DNA from: Chloroflexota bacterium
GTDB taxonomy: Bacteria; Chloroflexota; Anaerolineae; Anaerolineales; Villigracilaceae
Reading direction: 5' to 3'
Length of the DNA: 64,000 nucleotides
NCBI GenBank assembly: GCA_013112685.1
Contig: JABFGC010000001.1
Coordinates: forward strand, 1,240,001 to 1,304,000
Made by a program: the position numbers and the translations under genes
The notes under the pieces: model-generated
What the model was told of the DNA's origin: nothing
What the model saw: only the letters and a program-made list of their open reading frames with translations
The model's database searches: none
In this document: one piece after another, positions 25,880 through 35,760 of the stretch
Layout: each line of letters begins with the position of its first letter
Numbering within the stretch: the stretch's first letter is position 1

Positions 25880-25907
25880 TTGACAGTATGGGGAAAAGGC
25901 ATAAAAT
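25880..25907 (+). promoter_or_regulatory. Sigma70-type promoter for the subtilase gene
   Basis: TTGACA and TAAAAT are separated by 16 nt, about 115 nt upstream of the start at 26022. The leader in between carries AAAGGAGA, eight nt before ATG. Confidence 0.65.
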
Positions 25908-26021
25908 CCATCCAATTTATCCTTTCAAGTTGCAAGCAGCTCCAATCAAAACCTGTGTTCAACGCCGGTTCCAATGCGGAATCGGCGTTCCAAATTTCAA
26001 GCACTCAAAGGAGAGATGCGT

Positions 26022-28762
26022 ATGAAACAAGTTGTCAGGTTTTTTGTATCGGCGCTTGCCATCGTAGTCCTGGCGCTCGGCTCGATGGCAGTGACTCCCG
26101 CGCAAGCCCAGGGAAGTCAAAACTATTTCGTCGTCCAATTTACGGGTCCCATTGAGGATGCGTGGAAGGCGGAGGTCATGGCAGAGGGCGCAGAGATCCT
26201 GGATTACATCCCGGATTTTGCGTTTAAAGTCCGCATGAATCCCGGCATTGCCAATCGGGTCGCGGCGAAGGGATTTGTCGCGGCAGTGACCCCCTACCAG
26301 TCGGAATTCAAGTTTGGGGCTGACCTGAAGCGGGATGGGGAAATGAACCTGTACCTCGTGCGCATCGAACGCGGCTCGGACTTCGGTCTGACCCGCGCGG
26401 CGGTCGCCCAGACCGGAGCGGAAATCCTCGGCTCTGAAGAGGATTTGATGGTGGTCGCCGCGAACCCTTCGTTCCTCGACGCGATCGCCGGTGTGGACGA
26501 CGTGGCATCCATCAACAATTACGTCATGCGTGAGTTGCACAGCGCATCGAACGCTCCCGCTTACAACGAATCGGCGGGCGACATCATCAACGCCGAAGTG
26601 GCGAACGCGCGCGGTTATGACGGCTCGACGGTCATCGTCGGCGTTTCGGATACCGGCGTGGGCGACGGCACAACGACCGGCGCGCATCCCGATATCCCCT
26701 CCAGCCGCGTGGTGGCGGTCTATAACTGGCCCGGCGTGACGGATACCTGCTTCCAATCCATCACGGACGACGGCGCCATTGACGTGGATTCCGGCCATGG
26801 GACGCACACCTCCGGCTCGATCCTGAGCGGAGGCGAACCGGGCGGGCAGGGCCGCGGCGTCGCTCCGGTTGCGCGGCTCGTCTTCCAGGCGACCGAAAAC
26901 TGGGCGAACATCTCGAATTTCTGCCAGATCTTCGGCGGCTGGCCCGCGAACGGATACTTCCTCACAGGCTTGCCGGATGATTTGAAGACGATGTACCAGC
27001 AGGCGTATAACGCCGGCGCGCGCATCCATTCCAACTCGTGGGGCGCGGCGGTCGCGGGCGATTACACCGTGGACAGCGTCAACACCGACTCGTTCGTGTG
27101 GACGAACCGTGACATGGTCATCACCTTCTCCGCGGGCAACGAAGGCATTGACGCAAATGCCGACGGCGTGGTGGATAACGACTCCATCGGCGCGCCCGGC
27201 ACATCGAAGAACGTCATCACCGTCGGCGCGAGCGAAAACGTGCGCCCCGACAACTGGCCCTGCGATACCAGCCTGACCTATACCTCGCACGACGCCTACC
27301 AGACCGGGCAGACGTGCAACAGCATGGGCGGAACGCAACAGAACTTCCTTGGCACATACGGGCAGCGCTGGGGCGCGGACTTCCCCGCCAACCCCATTGC
27401 CTCCGACCCGACCGCCGGTAATCCGGGCCAGATGGCGGCGTTCTCCAGCCGCGGCCCCACCGACGACGGCCGCATCAAACCGGACGTTGTTGCTCCCGGC
27501 ACGTGGATTCTCTCCGCCTTTTCCAGCCTGTATCAGGAAGGTTACGGCGATCCGGTGAATCCGCAGAACGGCGCGTATCAATGGGACGGCTGGGGCACGC
27601 CTTACAACAGCGAATACAAGTACATGGGCGGCACCTCCATGTCGAATCCGCTTGCGGCGGGCGGCGCGACGGTCGTCAAGGATTACTACAGCAAAGCCTT
27701 CAGCATCAATGCGTCTGCCGCTCTGGTCAAAGCCACCCTCATCAACACCGCCGTGGATATGGCGGACGAGAACAACGACGGCGTGAACGACAATGACTTC
27801 CCTATCCCGAACAACCATGAAGGCTGGGGTCTGATCAATCTCGACGCTGCGACGGATGGATCGGTTGCCTTCGTGGATGAGGCGCCGACCGGCTTAAGCA
27901 CCGGCGGCTCGACGAACTTCACCGTCACTCCTACGGGCGGACCACTCAAGATCACGCTTGTTTGGACGGACTATCCCTCGACTGATACCGCCACGACCAA
28001 CCTGGTCAACAACCTGAACCTCACCGCCACCAGCGGCGCGAACACTTATCGCGGCAACGTCTTCTCCGGCGGCTGGAGCACAACCGGGGGATCGGCTGAT
28101 AATGTGAACAACGTCGAAAACATCTACATTCAGTCGCCTGCGGGTACCTACACCGTGACCGTCAGCGCGTTCAACGTCCCGAACGGACCGCAGAAGTTCG
28201 CCCTCGTGGTGGACGGCGGCACGATCAGCACGCCTCCCCCGCCGACCAGCACCGGTTATCTCGCTCCGACCACGCAAGCCGCGGTGACATCGGGCGCGGG
28301 CGACAACAACGGCTTCCAGACCACCCCCGGCAATGCCTTTGTTGACGACAACGCCTTCGCGGTGGATGTGGACAGCGGCAGCAACAAGAACACATCCTGC
28401 ACCAATTCCGGCAAGGATAAGCACCTGTTCTACAATTACAACTTCAACATTCCTTCCGGTTCCATCTTGGGAATCCAGGTGCGCCTCAATGCGCGCGCAG
28501 ACTCGACGACCGGCGCGCCCAAGATGTGCGTGGAAATTTCGTGGAACGGCGGCGCTTCATGGACCGCCGCCAAGAGCACGAGCCTGACCGCATCGGAAGT
28601 GGCGTACACCCTGGGCGGCACAGGCGATACCCGGGGCGCTCCTGGGCGCTGGGTGATTTCGGCAATACGAACTTCCGGGTGCGCGTGACGAACGTCGCCA
28701 GCAACAACTCGCGCGACTTCTATCTCGATTACATCGCGGTCAACGTCACCTACCAGCCGTAA
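26022..28762 (+). CDS. Secreted subtilisin-like serine protease (S8), frameshifted near the 3' end
   Basis: About 913 residues after correction. The signal peptide is MKQVVRFFVSALAIVVLALG..QA. The catalytic triad is visible as Asp in GVSDTGVGDG (about residue 210), His in SGHGTHTSG (about 258) and Ser in GGTSMSNPLAAGG (about 539), with the oxyanion Asn in HSNSWGAAV. A C-terminal beta-sandwich region (LKITLVWTDYPSTD, then a Ser/Thr/Pro linker) and a last domain ending DFYLDYIAVNVTYQP follow. The frame breaks near 28631-28637 (CCCGGGG); one base is missing before GRSWALGDFGNTNFRVRV. Likely an exported protease for protein degradation. ATG 26022 is chosen over 25974 and 26016 because AAAGGAGA is correctly spaced. 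Confidence 0.92.
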
Positions 28763-28788
28763 GTCCCGCGCACTATCGTTTCATAAAC

Positions 28789-28832
28789 ATGACTCACCCC
28801 GAAATTAAGGTTTCGCGGGTGAGTTCATTTTT
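28789..28832 (+). terminator. Terminator after the subtilase
   Basis: GACTCACCC and GGGTGAGTTC arms flank an internal GAAATTAAGGTTTC hairpin and are followed by ATTTTT. Confidence 0.75.
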
Positions 28833-28957
28833 AACAGCAAATCGGACGCGGATTAACGCTGAATACGCAGACTTTTGGAGGTCTTTTCCGCGCGCTTCGC
28901 GGTCTGCGCTTGCCAGTGTCCCATATTATTTTCGAGGTTAATGACGTTTATCCGATC

Positions 28958-29314
28958 TTACCCTGCGAAGGCAAAGGCGTAATAAATACCCAGTTCTATT
29001 GTGCTTTCAAAGGGCGGTCGCCACCACAACAAAACAAAGGTCAGCGCAAAAGGGATGGCTCTAAACAGCAGGAAGGGGCGGCGCCTGCCCCAGCGCGAGC
29101 GCGTGCGGTCCGAGATGTACCCCACGATGGGATCGTTGATGTAATCCCAGGTGCTGCCTGCGAAAATGACAATGGCGGCGACAGAAGGTCTCACGCCCAC
29201 GATGTCCGTCAGGAACAAAGCAAAATACACGCTGAGGATGGTGTTGGTCAGGCTGAAGCCCAGGTCGCCCGCGCCGTACATCCATTTGACCCGCCGGGAT
29301 AGTTTTTCTGTCAT
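28958..29314 (-). pseudogene. Truncated MFS/GPH-family (MelB-like) sugar transporter
   Basis: 118 residues equal to the N-terminal quarter of a glycoside-pentoside-hexuronide:cation symporter: SRRVKWMYGAGDLGFSL, TNTILSVYFALFLTDIVG and the loop motif DRTRSRWGRRRPFLL. It stops after the fourth membrane segment. Normal members have about 450 residues and 12 segments, and nothing of the remainder is found in any frame before the subtilase. It is therefore a remnant after deletion or rearrangement. Sequence 28833-28957 holds repeat-like words (GGATTAACGCTGAATACGC) and may mark the breakpoint. Confidence 0.8.
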
Positions 29315-29489
29315 GCCGTTGCTCCAAAAAGGGATGTCGAACCGTAGGTGGTAACACGCATCCAGGGAAAACGGGACGCTTTTCCCGCGCGTTCCATGAT
29401 AGACCCCTCATGAAGATGTGGAAGATTCCTCTTGAACCTCCGCCTCGATGACGGTGTTGTTATAAGCATCTTTATAAATTGGAGATTCC

Positions 29490-30245
29490 ATGAGACTTAT
29501 TCGCACTTTGGTTTTGGCTGGCGGTTTGTTCGCGCTTGCCCTGGCGTTCGGCTTTATCTTCCGTGTTCCATTGGCGCTCGGCATCTGGCCCTGGGAGGAT
29601 GGGCGTTATTCGTATTTGTTCGTCGGTTCCATTCTGGCAGCGGTTAGCGCGGCGATGGTCTGGGTCGGCTGGACGGGGGAACTGGGCGTGCTCCCGGCAG
29701 GCTCGCTCAATATCTTTGTGATTGCGCTAACGACAGCGGTTTATTTTTTCGATCTCGCCTCTCAGGGACGTTCGGAACTTTGGGGATTTGGAATCGCATC
29801 CGCTGTGATGGCGCTGATCAGCAGCGCGGCGTTTTTGTGGAGCCGTAAACTTCCGTTGACCGACTCGCGTCCCACGCCAATGCCGGTCAAAATTTCCTTC
29901 GGGATTTTTGTCGCCGCGCTCGTTTTGGCGGGCGGGGCGCTGGTTCTGCGCCTGCCCGTTTTTCCGTGGACGTTGAACCCCGATTCGTCCGTGATTTTTG
30001 GCTGCATCTTCCTCGGGGACGCCTTTTACTTCCTTTATGGTTTATACCGCCCGGTTTGGGGGAATGCGCTGGGGCAATTGTTGAGTTTCCTGGCGTACGA
30101 CCTGACGTTGATCCTGCCGTTCCTCATGATGTTCGACACAGTGGACCCCGCGCGCTATATCAACCTGATCGTCTATCTGGCGGTGCTGGTCTACAGTGGA
30201 GGACTTGCGGTCTATTACCTGTTCGTCAACCCGCAGACGCGCTAG
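29490..30245 (+). CDS. Polytopic membrane protein of unknown function
   Basis: 251 residues with about eight hydrophobic segments, starting MRLIRTLVLAGGLFALALAF behind GGAG five nt upstream. Conserved-looking motifs include VPLALGIWPW, LGDAFYFLYGLYRP and FDTVDPARYINL. No family is recognised. Its small size and topology resemble sensor or permease-like membrane proteins. It stands alone between the MelB remnant and a terminator at 30290-30337. The 175-nt interval upstream holds no obvious promoter. Confidence 0.7.
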   Translation: MRLIRTLVLAGGLFALALAFGFIFRVPLALGIWPWEDGRYSYLFVGSILAAVSAAMVWVGWTGELGVLPAGSLNIFVIALTTAVYFFDLASQGRSELWGFGIASAVMALISSAAFLWSRKLPLTDSRPTPMPVKISFGIFVAALVLAGGALVLRLPVFPWTLNPDSSVIFGCIFLGDAFYFLYGLYRPVWGNALGQLLSFLAYDLTLILPFLMMFDTVDPARYINLIVYLAVLVYSGGLAVYYLFVNPQTR

Positions 30246-30289
30246 GGGATTTATCTTTTTCACTCACCTTGCGCCGATGTCCTCTTTTG

Positions 30290-30337
30290 AACCGCCAAGA
30301 AAGGATAGGGTGAAAAACTTGGCGTCATGGCGGTTTT
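30290..30337. terminator. Hairpin AACCGCCA...TGGCGGTT between convergent genes
   Basis: AACCGCCA (30290-30297) pairs with TGGCGGTT (30328-30335), followed by TTT. The left arm region CCTCTTTTGAACCGCCAAG also reappears inverted at 31451-31478. Confidence 0.65.
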
Positions 30338-30351
30338 TCGCGTAACGTGAG

Positions 30352-30771
30352 TTATTCGGCAGGGGACTGCGCCTCCACGACCTCCACTTCGTTCGTGATC
30401 TCGACCGCGTCCTTCAAGGTGGCGTAGACCGAGCAGTACTTTTCCGCGCTCAGTTGAATCGCCTTGCGGACTTTCTGCGGGTCAATGCCCCTGCCGACCG
30501 CTTGAAAAAGCATGTGGATCTTGCGAAAGCGCCACGGCGGGGTGTCGTCCTGGGTCGCTTCGGCGCTGACCTTGAGTTCGTGCAAGTCCTGCCGCTGTTT
30601 GACCAGAATCTCGACCACATCGTACGATACGCAGCCGATCAGCGCCATGGGGAGCAGATCCGAACCGCTCACGCCGTCCGGCTTTCTCATGGCGACCGGA
30701 TAATAGTCTCTGTCTTTGAGGATGAATTTTTGGTTGGGATCCCAGTTGAGGTGAACCTGATGCGTTGCCAT
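30352..30771 (-). CDS. OsmC/Ohr-family peroxiredoxin-like protein
   Basis: 139 residues (MATHQVHLNWDPNQKFILKD..). The two redox cysteines of the family are present: C47 in ALIGCVSYDVVEIL and C113 in EKYCSVYATL. OsmC/Ohr proteins reduce organic hydroperoxides in the cytoplasm. ATG 30771 is preferred over the upstream in-frame start at 31011, which runs through low-complexity sequence. It is next to the GyrI-like gene on the same strand with 163 nt between. Confidence 0.88.
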   Translation of the reverse strand: MATHQVHLNWDPNQKFILKDRDYYPVAMRKPDGVSGSDLLPMALIGCVSYDVVEILVKQRQDLHELKVSAEATQDDTPPWRFRKIHMLFQAVGRGIDPQKVRKAIQLSAEKYCSVYATLKDAVEITNEVEVVEAQSPAE

Positions 30772-30934
30772 GTCCGCAGTATAACAGTATGCGGTACCTG
30801 CCGGCGGGCGGAACGCGGACTCGGCTTGGGAACAAGTTCCGCTTGGGTGTAGAAAAAAACCCGACTGCCCGAAAGGCGTACCGCACGCGCGAAGCGCAGT
30901 CCCGCCAGTCAATGCGCACTGTGCGGGCTGTGTT

Positions 30935-31336
30935 TCATTGCAGGATCGGCAAAAGGAGTAAAAGTTCCTTTTGGCTCTTGTAAAACTCGATGCTTGGACG
31001 GGTCGAATCAATGCGCCCTTTATATTCTTGACTCATTTTTTCGAACACGTTAGGTATCTCATCGGCGTGTTCCGTCCAATCCTCAAGTTTTTCCTGGGCA
31101 TACAAGCCGCCGGGGATGGTCCACTTTTGAAATCCAAGCTGCTCCGGCTCATTGGGGTCTTTTATGGCTACGCAGGCTCGATACTGTCCGGTCGAATACT
31201 GAAAGGTGGCATAAAACTTTCTGCCCTTGAGGCTCGCCAGACGTGTCTCTAATTTATTGAAGGCTTCGCCTGAACCGGCGGGTCCATTGGGAGAGTCCAC
31301 GAACATGACTTCTATATCCTTGATTGTCGTTTCCAT
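30935..31336 (-). CDS. GyrI-like small-molecule-binding domain protein
   Basis: 133 residues. YATFQYSTGQYRACVAIK and WTIPGGLYAQEKLEDW resemble the GyrI/AraC-effector-binding fold, in which a PGGxY motif lines the ligand pocket. There is no DNA-binding domain, so it may bind or sequester a small hydrophobic or cationic compound. AAAGGAG seven nt upstream of ATG 31336 fixes the start; the longer frame to 31375 lacks such a site. Family assignment is moderate. Confidence 0.7.
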   Translation of the reverse strand: METTIKDIEVMFVDSPNGPAGSGEAFNKLETRLASLKGRKFYATFQYSTGQYRACVAIKDPNEPEQLGFQKWTIPGGLYAQEKLEDWTEHADEIPNVFEKMSQEYKGRIDSTRPSIEFYKSQKELLLLLPILQ

Positions 31337-31530
31337 GAGTTTACTCCTTTCTAGTGTTTGACCGGGAAGCGCCAACGTTTCAAAATCAATAGTAGCGCAT
31401 TTGTTCTAAATGCTCAAGAGGGGAGTTTAAGGCAACCGATACCGCACACCGGCTTGGCGGTTCAAAAAGAGGACGCCTGCGTAACGTGAGCAAGAAGTCC
31501 CTTTATGGTACGATGGTCGCAGGAGAAACC

Positions 31531-32197
31531 ATGTTGTACTTTTCTTTTGCCGCCCTGCTGTTTGCCGCGCTCGAATCGCTGGCTCTGCTGAAAAATTGGA
31601 AATGGCTTGAAAGGATCGCCAAGCCCGGCGTCATGATCGTCCTTTTCATCAGCTTGTTCATCTCCGCCGGGCTGGAAGGCGCGCTGTTTTGGTTCGGCTT
31701 GGGGATTCTGCTCTCGCTCGTCGGGGATGTCCTCCTGATGCTTTCGCTGGATCGGTTTTTTCTCGCCGGTCTGGCGGCATTCCTACTCGCGCATCTTGCC
31801 TACGTGATCGGTTTCAACATCCCATTGCCGGGGCTGACGTCCTGGGGGCTGATCCTGGCGGCGATGATCGGCTGGGGCGGCGTGCGGGTGATCAACCGCA
31901 TCCTTTCCGCGCTCGCCGCGAAGGGACAGACCCGCCTGAGGCTTCCGATTGCCGTTTACAGCGCGGTCGTCTCGCTCATGCTGCTTTCCGCCATGATCAA
32001 ACTGACCGACCTCACCGGGGCGCGGGCGCATCGTCGCTGGTCAGCCGGGCGCGCCGCTGTTTTATCTTTCGGATGTCATCCTGGCGTGGAACAAATTTGT
32101 GACGCCTATTTCACACGGACGAATCTATAATATTGCCGCCTATCACCTGGGGCAGATTGCGATCATCGCCGGTGTGGTGTTGCAGTTCGGCAGATAA
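31531..32197 (+). CDS. YhhN-family membrane protein (two frameshifts)
   Basis: About 222 residues with eight hydrophobic segments. GLGILLSLVGDVLLMLS and FLLAHLAYVIGFN are typical of the YhhN/TMEM86 family, whose eukaryotic members are lysoplasmalogenases. The visible frame fails after IKLTDLT. Adding one G at ACCGGGG (32017-32023) and one C at GTCAGC (about 32040) gives SDVILAWNKFVTP and AAYHLGQIAIIAGV, the normal family ending, with stop at 32195-32197. ATG 31531 is preceded by GGAG; the earlier GTG at 31486 is not. Confidence 0.82.
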
Positions 32198-32280
32198 CAA
32201 AATTGCACGGTCTGGATGGCTTGGAAAACCGAAGTCTGTGCGATAATCCGGCACGCAAACCGAACTTTATGGAGGAAGGC

Positions 32281-33255
32281 ATGACCAAACGCTCGATCCC
32301 CGCCGACGAAGTCCGCTTCTTCAGCGGAAGCTCAAACCGACCGCTCGCTTCGAGCATCGCCGCCGAACTTGAAGTCCCGCTGGATGCGACTCACGTCAAA
32401 CGCTTCAGCAACGACAACATGTACATCCAGTTGGGAGCGAGCGTCCGCTACCGCCGGGTGTACATCGTCCAGTCGCTGTCGGACCCGGTCAACGACCACC
32501 TGATGGAACTGTTGATGATGCTCGACATCGCGCGCGACGCCGCCGCTTCAGAAATCCACGCCATCATCCCGTATTATTCGTTCGGGCGTTCGGATAAAAA
32601 GGACGCGCCGCGCATCTCCATCACCGCCCGCCTCGTTGCGGACCTGTTGAAGACCTCCGGCGCGACGCACGTGATGAGCATGATGTTCCACTCGCCGCAG
32701 GTGCACGGCTTCTTCCGCATCCCCACCGACCCGTTGAGCAGCCGCCCTGTTTTTGGGAAGTACCTCGAAAACCGCGATTTGAGCGGCACCATCATCGTCT
32801 CGCCGGATATGGGACAAGCCAAGTCCGCGGCGCGCTTTGCCCGCAGTCTCAACCTGCCGGTTGCGGCGGGCAACAAGGAGCGTATCTCGGATACGGAAGT
32901 GCGCATCAGCGGGCTGGTGGGCAGCCAGGTCAAGGGACATAAACGCGCGCTCGTGTACGACGACGAGATCGCCACCGGCGGTTCCATTTTGGAATTGAGC
33001 CGCCTGCTTATCGAGGAAGGCGTGGAGGACATCTTGGTCATGTGTACGCATGGCGTGTTTACGCGCGGCGGACTGGAACGGCTGGCGGACGTGCCGCAGA
33101 TCAGCGAGATCGTCACCACCGATACGGTTCACATCCCCGTCGAGAAGCGGCATCCCAAACTCACGGTGTTGCCCGTCGCCAGCATCTTCGCGGATTCGAT
33201 CCGGCATAACTTCAACCGCGAATCCATCGGCGATCTGTTCGTATTTGGCGAATAA
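32281..33255 (+). CDS. prs: Ribose-phosphate pyrophosphokinase
   Basis: 324 residues. VRFFSGSSNRPLASSIAAEL, IIPYYSFGRSDKKD and the PRPP-binding loop VYDDEIATGGSILE identify PRPP synthetase, which makes PRPP from ribose-5-phosphate and ATP for nucleotide, His and Trp synthesis. Some motifs deviate: FHSPQVHGFF replaces the usual LHAGQIQGFF, and SFGRSDKK replaces GYARQDRK. It may thus be a divergent class. ATG 32281 sits directly behind GGAGGAAG; earlier in-frame starts are rejected. Confidence 0.9.
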   Translation: MTKRSIPADEVRFFSGSSNRPLASSIAAELEVPLDATHVKRFSNDNMYIQLGASVRYRRVYIVQSLSDPVNDHLMELLMMLDIARDAAASEIHAIIPYYSFGRSDKKDAPRISITARLVADLLKTSGATHVMSMMFHSPQVHGFFRIPTDPLSSRPVFGKYLENRDLSGTIIVSPDMGQAKSAARFARSLNLPVAAGNKERISDTEVRISGLVGSQVKGHKRALVYDDEIATGGSILELSRLLIEEGVEDILVMCTHGVFTRGGLERLADVPQISEIVTTDTVHIPVEKRHPKLTVLPVASIFADSIRHNFNRESIGDLFVFGE

Positions 33256-33264
33256 GGAACTTAC

Positions 33265-33700
33265 ATGCAGCCCATCTTCTTTATCATTCTTATCGGTTTG
33301 GCAGGGGGAATGGCAATCGGTCTTCAGGGACCCATGTCCAGCGTCATCACTCAGCGGCTTGGCTCGCTGGAAAGCGTCTTCATCGTTCACATCGGCGGGG
33401 CGCTGGCGGCGTTGATCCCGCTCATGGTCGTCGGAAACAGGCTCGGCGAATGGCGAAGCGTTCCGTGGTACACGCTGGGGGCGGGCGCGTTTGGTCTCGT
33501 CGTCATCACCGCCATGGGATACATGATCCCCCGCATCGGCGCCGCAGGCGCGTTGATCATCCTGATGGCGGGACAGATCCTCGTCGCCTCCATCCTCGAC
33601 CATTTTGGCTGGCTCGGCGTGGCGCGGCGGCTCCATGGACCTTCAGCGCGTCATCGGCTTTGCGGTGGTGATGTTCGGCGTCTGGCTGACAGTGAAATAG
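33265..33700 (+). CDS. YdcZ/DUF606-type DMT transporter (frameshifted)
   Basis: About 144 residues with four or five membrane segments. GGMAIGLQGPMSS, HIGGALAALIP and AGQILVASILDHFGW are typical of the DUF606/YdcZ family. One base too many near 33628-33632 breaks the frame. Corrected, it ends RRSMDLQRVIGFAVVMFGVW (then LTVK and stop at 33698). It starts 9 nt after prs and may share its transcript. The transported substrate is unknown. Confidence 0.82.
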
Positions 33701-33720
33701 GGTTCTACCGTTTTTACGGG

Positions 33721-33852
33721 AAAACTATTTTAAACACGAAGGACACGACGATCACGAAGGAAAAACGCCTGTAAAGTTGACGCCTTTCCCTCCTTTGTGT
33801 ACTTGGTGTCCTTTGTGGTTAGGCTCTTTCCCGTTAATTACGGGAGAGCCTG
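33721..33852. repeat. Dispersed repeat region (CACGAAGGACAC / CCTTTGTG words)
   Basis: ACACGAAGGACACGACGATC on the left is loosely inverted to the CCTTTGTGTACTTGGTGTCC segment on the right. A hairpin GGCTCT..CCCGT-TAATT-ACGGG..AGAGCC closes the region. No gene is supported here. Confidence 0.6.
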
Positions 33853-33865
33853 AAATAGAAAACAA

Positions 33866-35748
33866 TTATTCTTTTGTCACGATGTATTGATGGATGAGGT
33901 GTGCGTACCGGTTCTGTAGGCGGATGAAATGATTCTGGATCGCATCCGCTTCGGAGCCTTCGAGCACGAAGTACTTGCCTTTTTCCACGCCTTCGCGCGC
34001 GATCTCGCGGCACACCGCTTCGGTGATCAACTCCGCCAGCAGCACCTGACCCTGCACGGTGGTGTCGAGGCGATTGCTTCCATCGAGGTAGATCCTCACC
34101 GAAGGCGCCGCGGTGGCGATGACGATGCTCGAATTGACGCGGTCGTAATAGACGCGCTGGCGCGGGTCGGTGCGGTCGTCGAATTTGATGTCGGTGAACA
34201 GCGCGTTACTGCCGCGCGTCGGCGGCGCAACCAGCGTCTCTTTTTTGGAATGCACCTGCACGATGGCTTGCGCGCGGTTCCTGCCGAGGTACGCCGTCAC
34301 CGTGCCTTCGCCGCCCACCTGCCTGCCTTCCACTTTGACGCGCGCCTCCAGCACGGTGGGATCGGTCTTGTGCGGCTTGAACGTCACCTGCGGGGTGGCG
34401 ACGATGATCTCCGGGCTGTTGGAAATCACGCTTGCCGTCGCGTTCTGGCGTTCGTTTTCGCCCAGTGCCACGCGCAGGATCAACGTCGCAGCCTGACCGG
34501 TTTGCACGTACAATCGTTCGGGGAAGAACCCCATGCCGGATTCGGGCAGTTCCACCTTTCGGTGGTCTTCGCCTTCGCGTTGGTCGCGCAGTTCGGTGAC
34601 CGCAATCGAGTTCAATTCGTGCAGGGCGCGGTCCAGTTTCTGGCGCAGTTTTTTATCCAGTTTGGTCTGCTCGTCGTGGATGGCGTGGTCGCGCTCCGCC
34701 CTGGATAAGCGGTTCGAGTTTGGCCTCCACGGCAAGTTTCAACGCCTTCGCAAACGGATGCGTCCAGTTGATGCCGTCGCGGGTGGCGGTCAGCACCGGC
34801 TCGTCGTTCTTCAACAGGTCGTGCAGGTAATCGCATTGGATCGAGCCGTAGAAATACGCCGCATACGGGTCGTTCTCGAACTTGAGCATGGTCAGCGAGA
34901 TGACCGTGGCGCGGCTGATGACCAGCAAGCCGCCGTCGGCGTAATCGCCTTCCTCGCCCCTGGTCGAAAGCTGGATGGCGGACCGGTAGACTTCCAGTTT
35001 TGCATAGGCGGGGAAACCCGGCACCTTGATCCGCTCGCTCAAAACCTTTTCGCCGCGCGGCGCGCGGTAACTGAGTTCGTGTTCCTGGCGCACCTTGCCG
35101 TCCGCGCCGATGTCGCGCAGGACGATCCTGCGTTTGGGGTTGCTCATGATCGGGCGCAGTTCAGAAATGCCGCTGCAGGTAGTTGCGCAGGTTGTTGTAC
35201 TGCGGCATCTTCACGTCGTCGCGCGAGACGACGATCTCCACGATGGTGCTGTTGCCCTGCGGCACGTTGAATTTTTCCCTCAGCGTTACCGTCGCGCGGA
35301 CCGGGTCGTCCAGGTCGAACGTCGGCACGCCCTTCTTCAATAACAGCGAACACGAATAAAAGTTCGCGCCTTTGAACGAACGCACGTAGCCGTATCCCAG
35401 CCCGAAAATGGAATCCTTCAAACCGCGTCCCCACATGCCGCGCACGTGTTTATCCTCCTTGATCCCGCTGGTCGCTTCGCCGTAGGTCCCCACCACCTTG
35501 TCCATGCGCGAGTCGGTCATGCCCTCGGCGAAATCCTGAATGCGGATGACCGAGTTCCTGTGCCTGCGCGTCACCTCGATGAGGATCAATCCCTCCGTGG
35601 AAACGCCCGCATGTTCGAGGCGCGAGTAACTGTCGTTGCTGTTGGTAATGACCTCCACGAGCGCGCGCAGCACATCCTTGCGAATCGCCTGATCCGCCTG
35701 TTGGATGGCAACGCGGTCCGCGTACTGTAACTTCCTGCTGCTTGGCAT
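33866..35748 (-). CDS. GHKL (HSP90/MutL-like) ATPase-domain protein (two frameshifts)
   Basis: About 627 residues when three overlapping frames are joined. The N-terminal about 200 residues are a GHKL ATPase: N-box ALVEVITNSNDS (E32, N36), G1 QDFAEGM (D72, G76) and G2 GMWGRGLKDSIFGLG. The middle and C-terminal parts have beta-rich sequence and a long charged helix (about DEQTKLDKKLRQKLDRAL). Frame breaks lie near 35155 (one T too many; corrected QRHFELRPIMSNPKRR) and near 34705-34715. No transducer or endonuclease domain is recognised. ATG 35748 has GAAAGG upstream and starts 12 nt after the stop of the preceding gene, so the two form an operon. Confidence 0.75.
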
Positions 35749-35760
35749 AAAAACCTTTCG

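Noticed and set aside
25959..27818. Minus-strand open frame of 619 codons over the subtilase
   Set aside because: Antisense frame with Arg/Val/His-rich random-looking protein; the plus frame has the complete protease triad and signal peptide.
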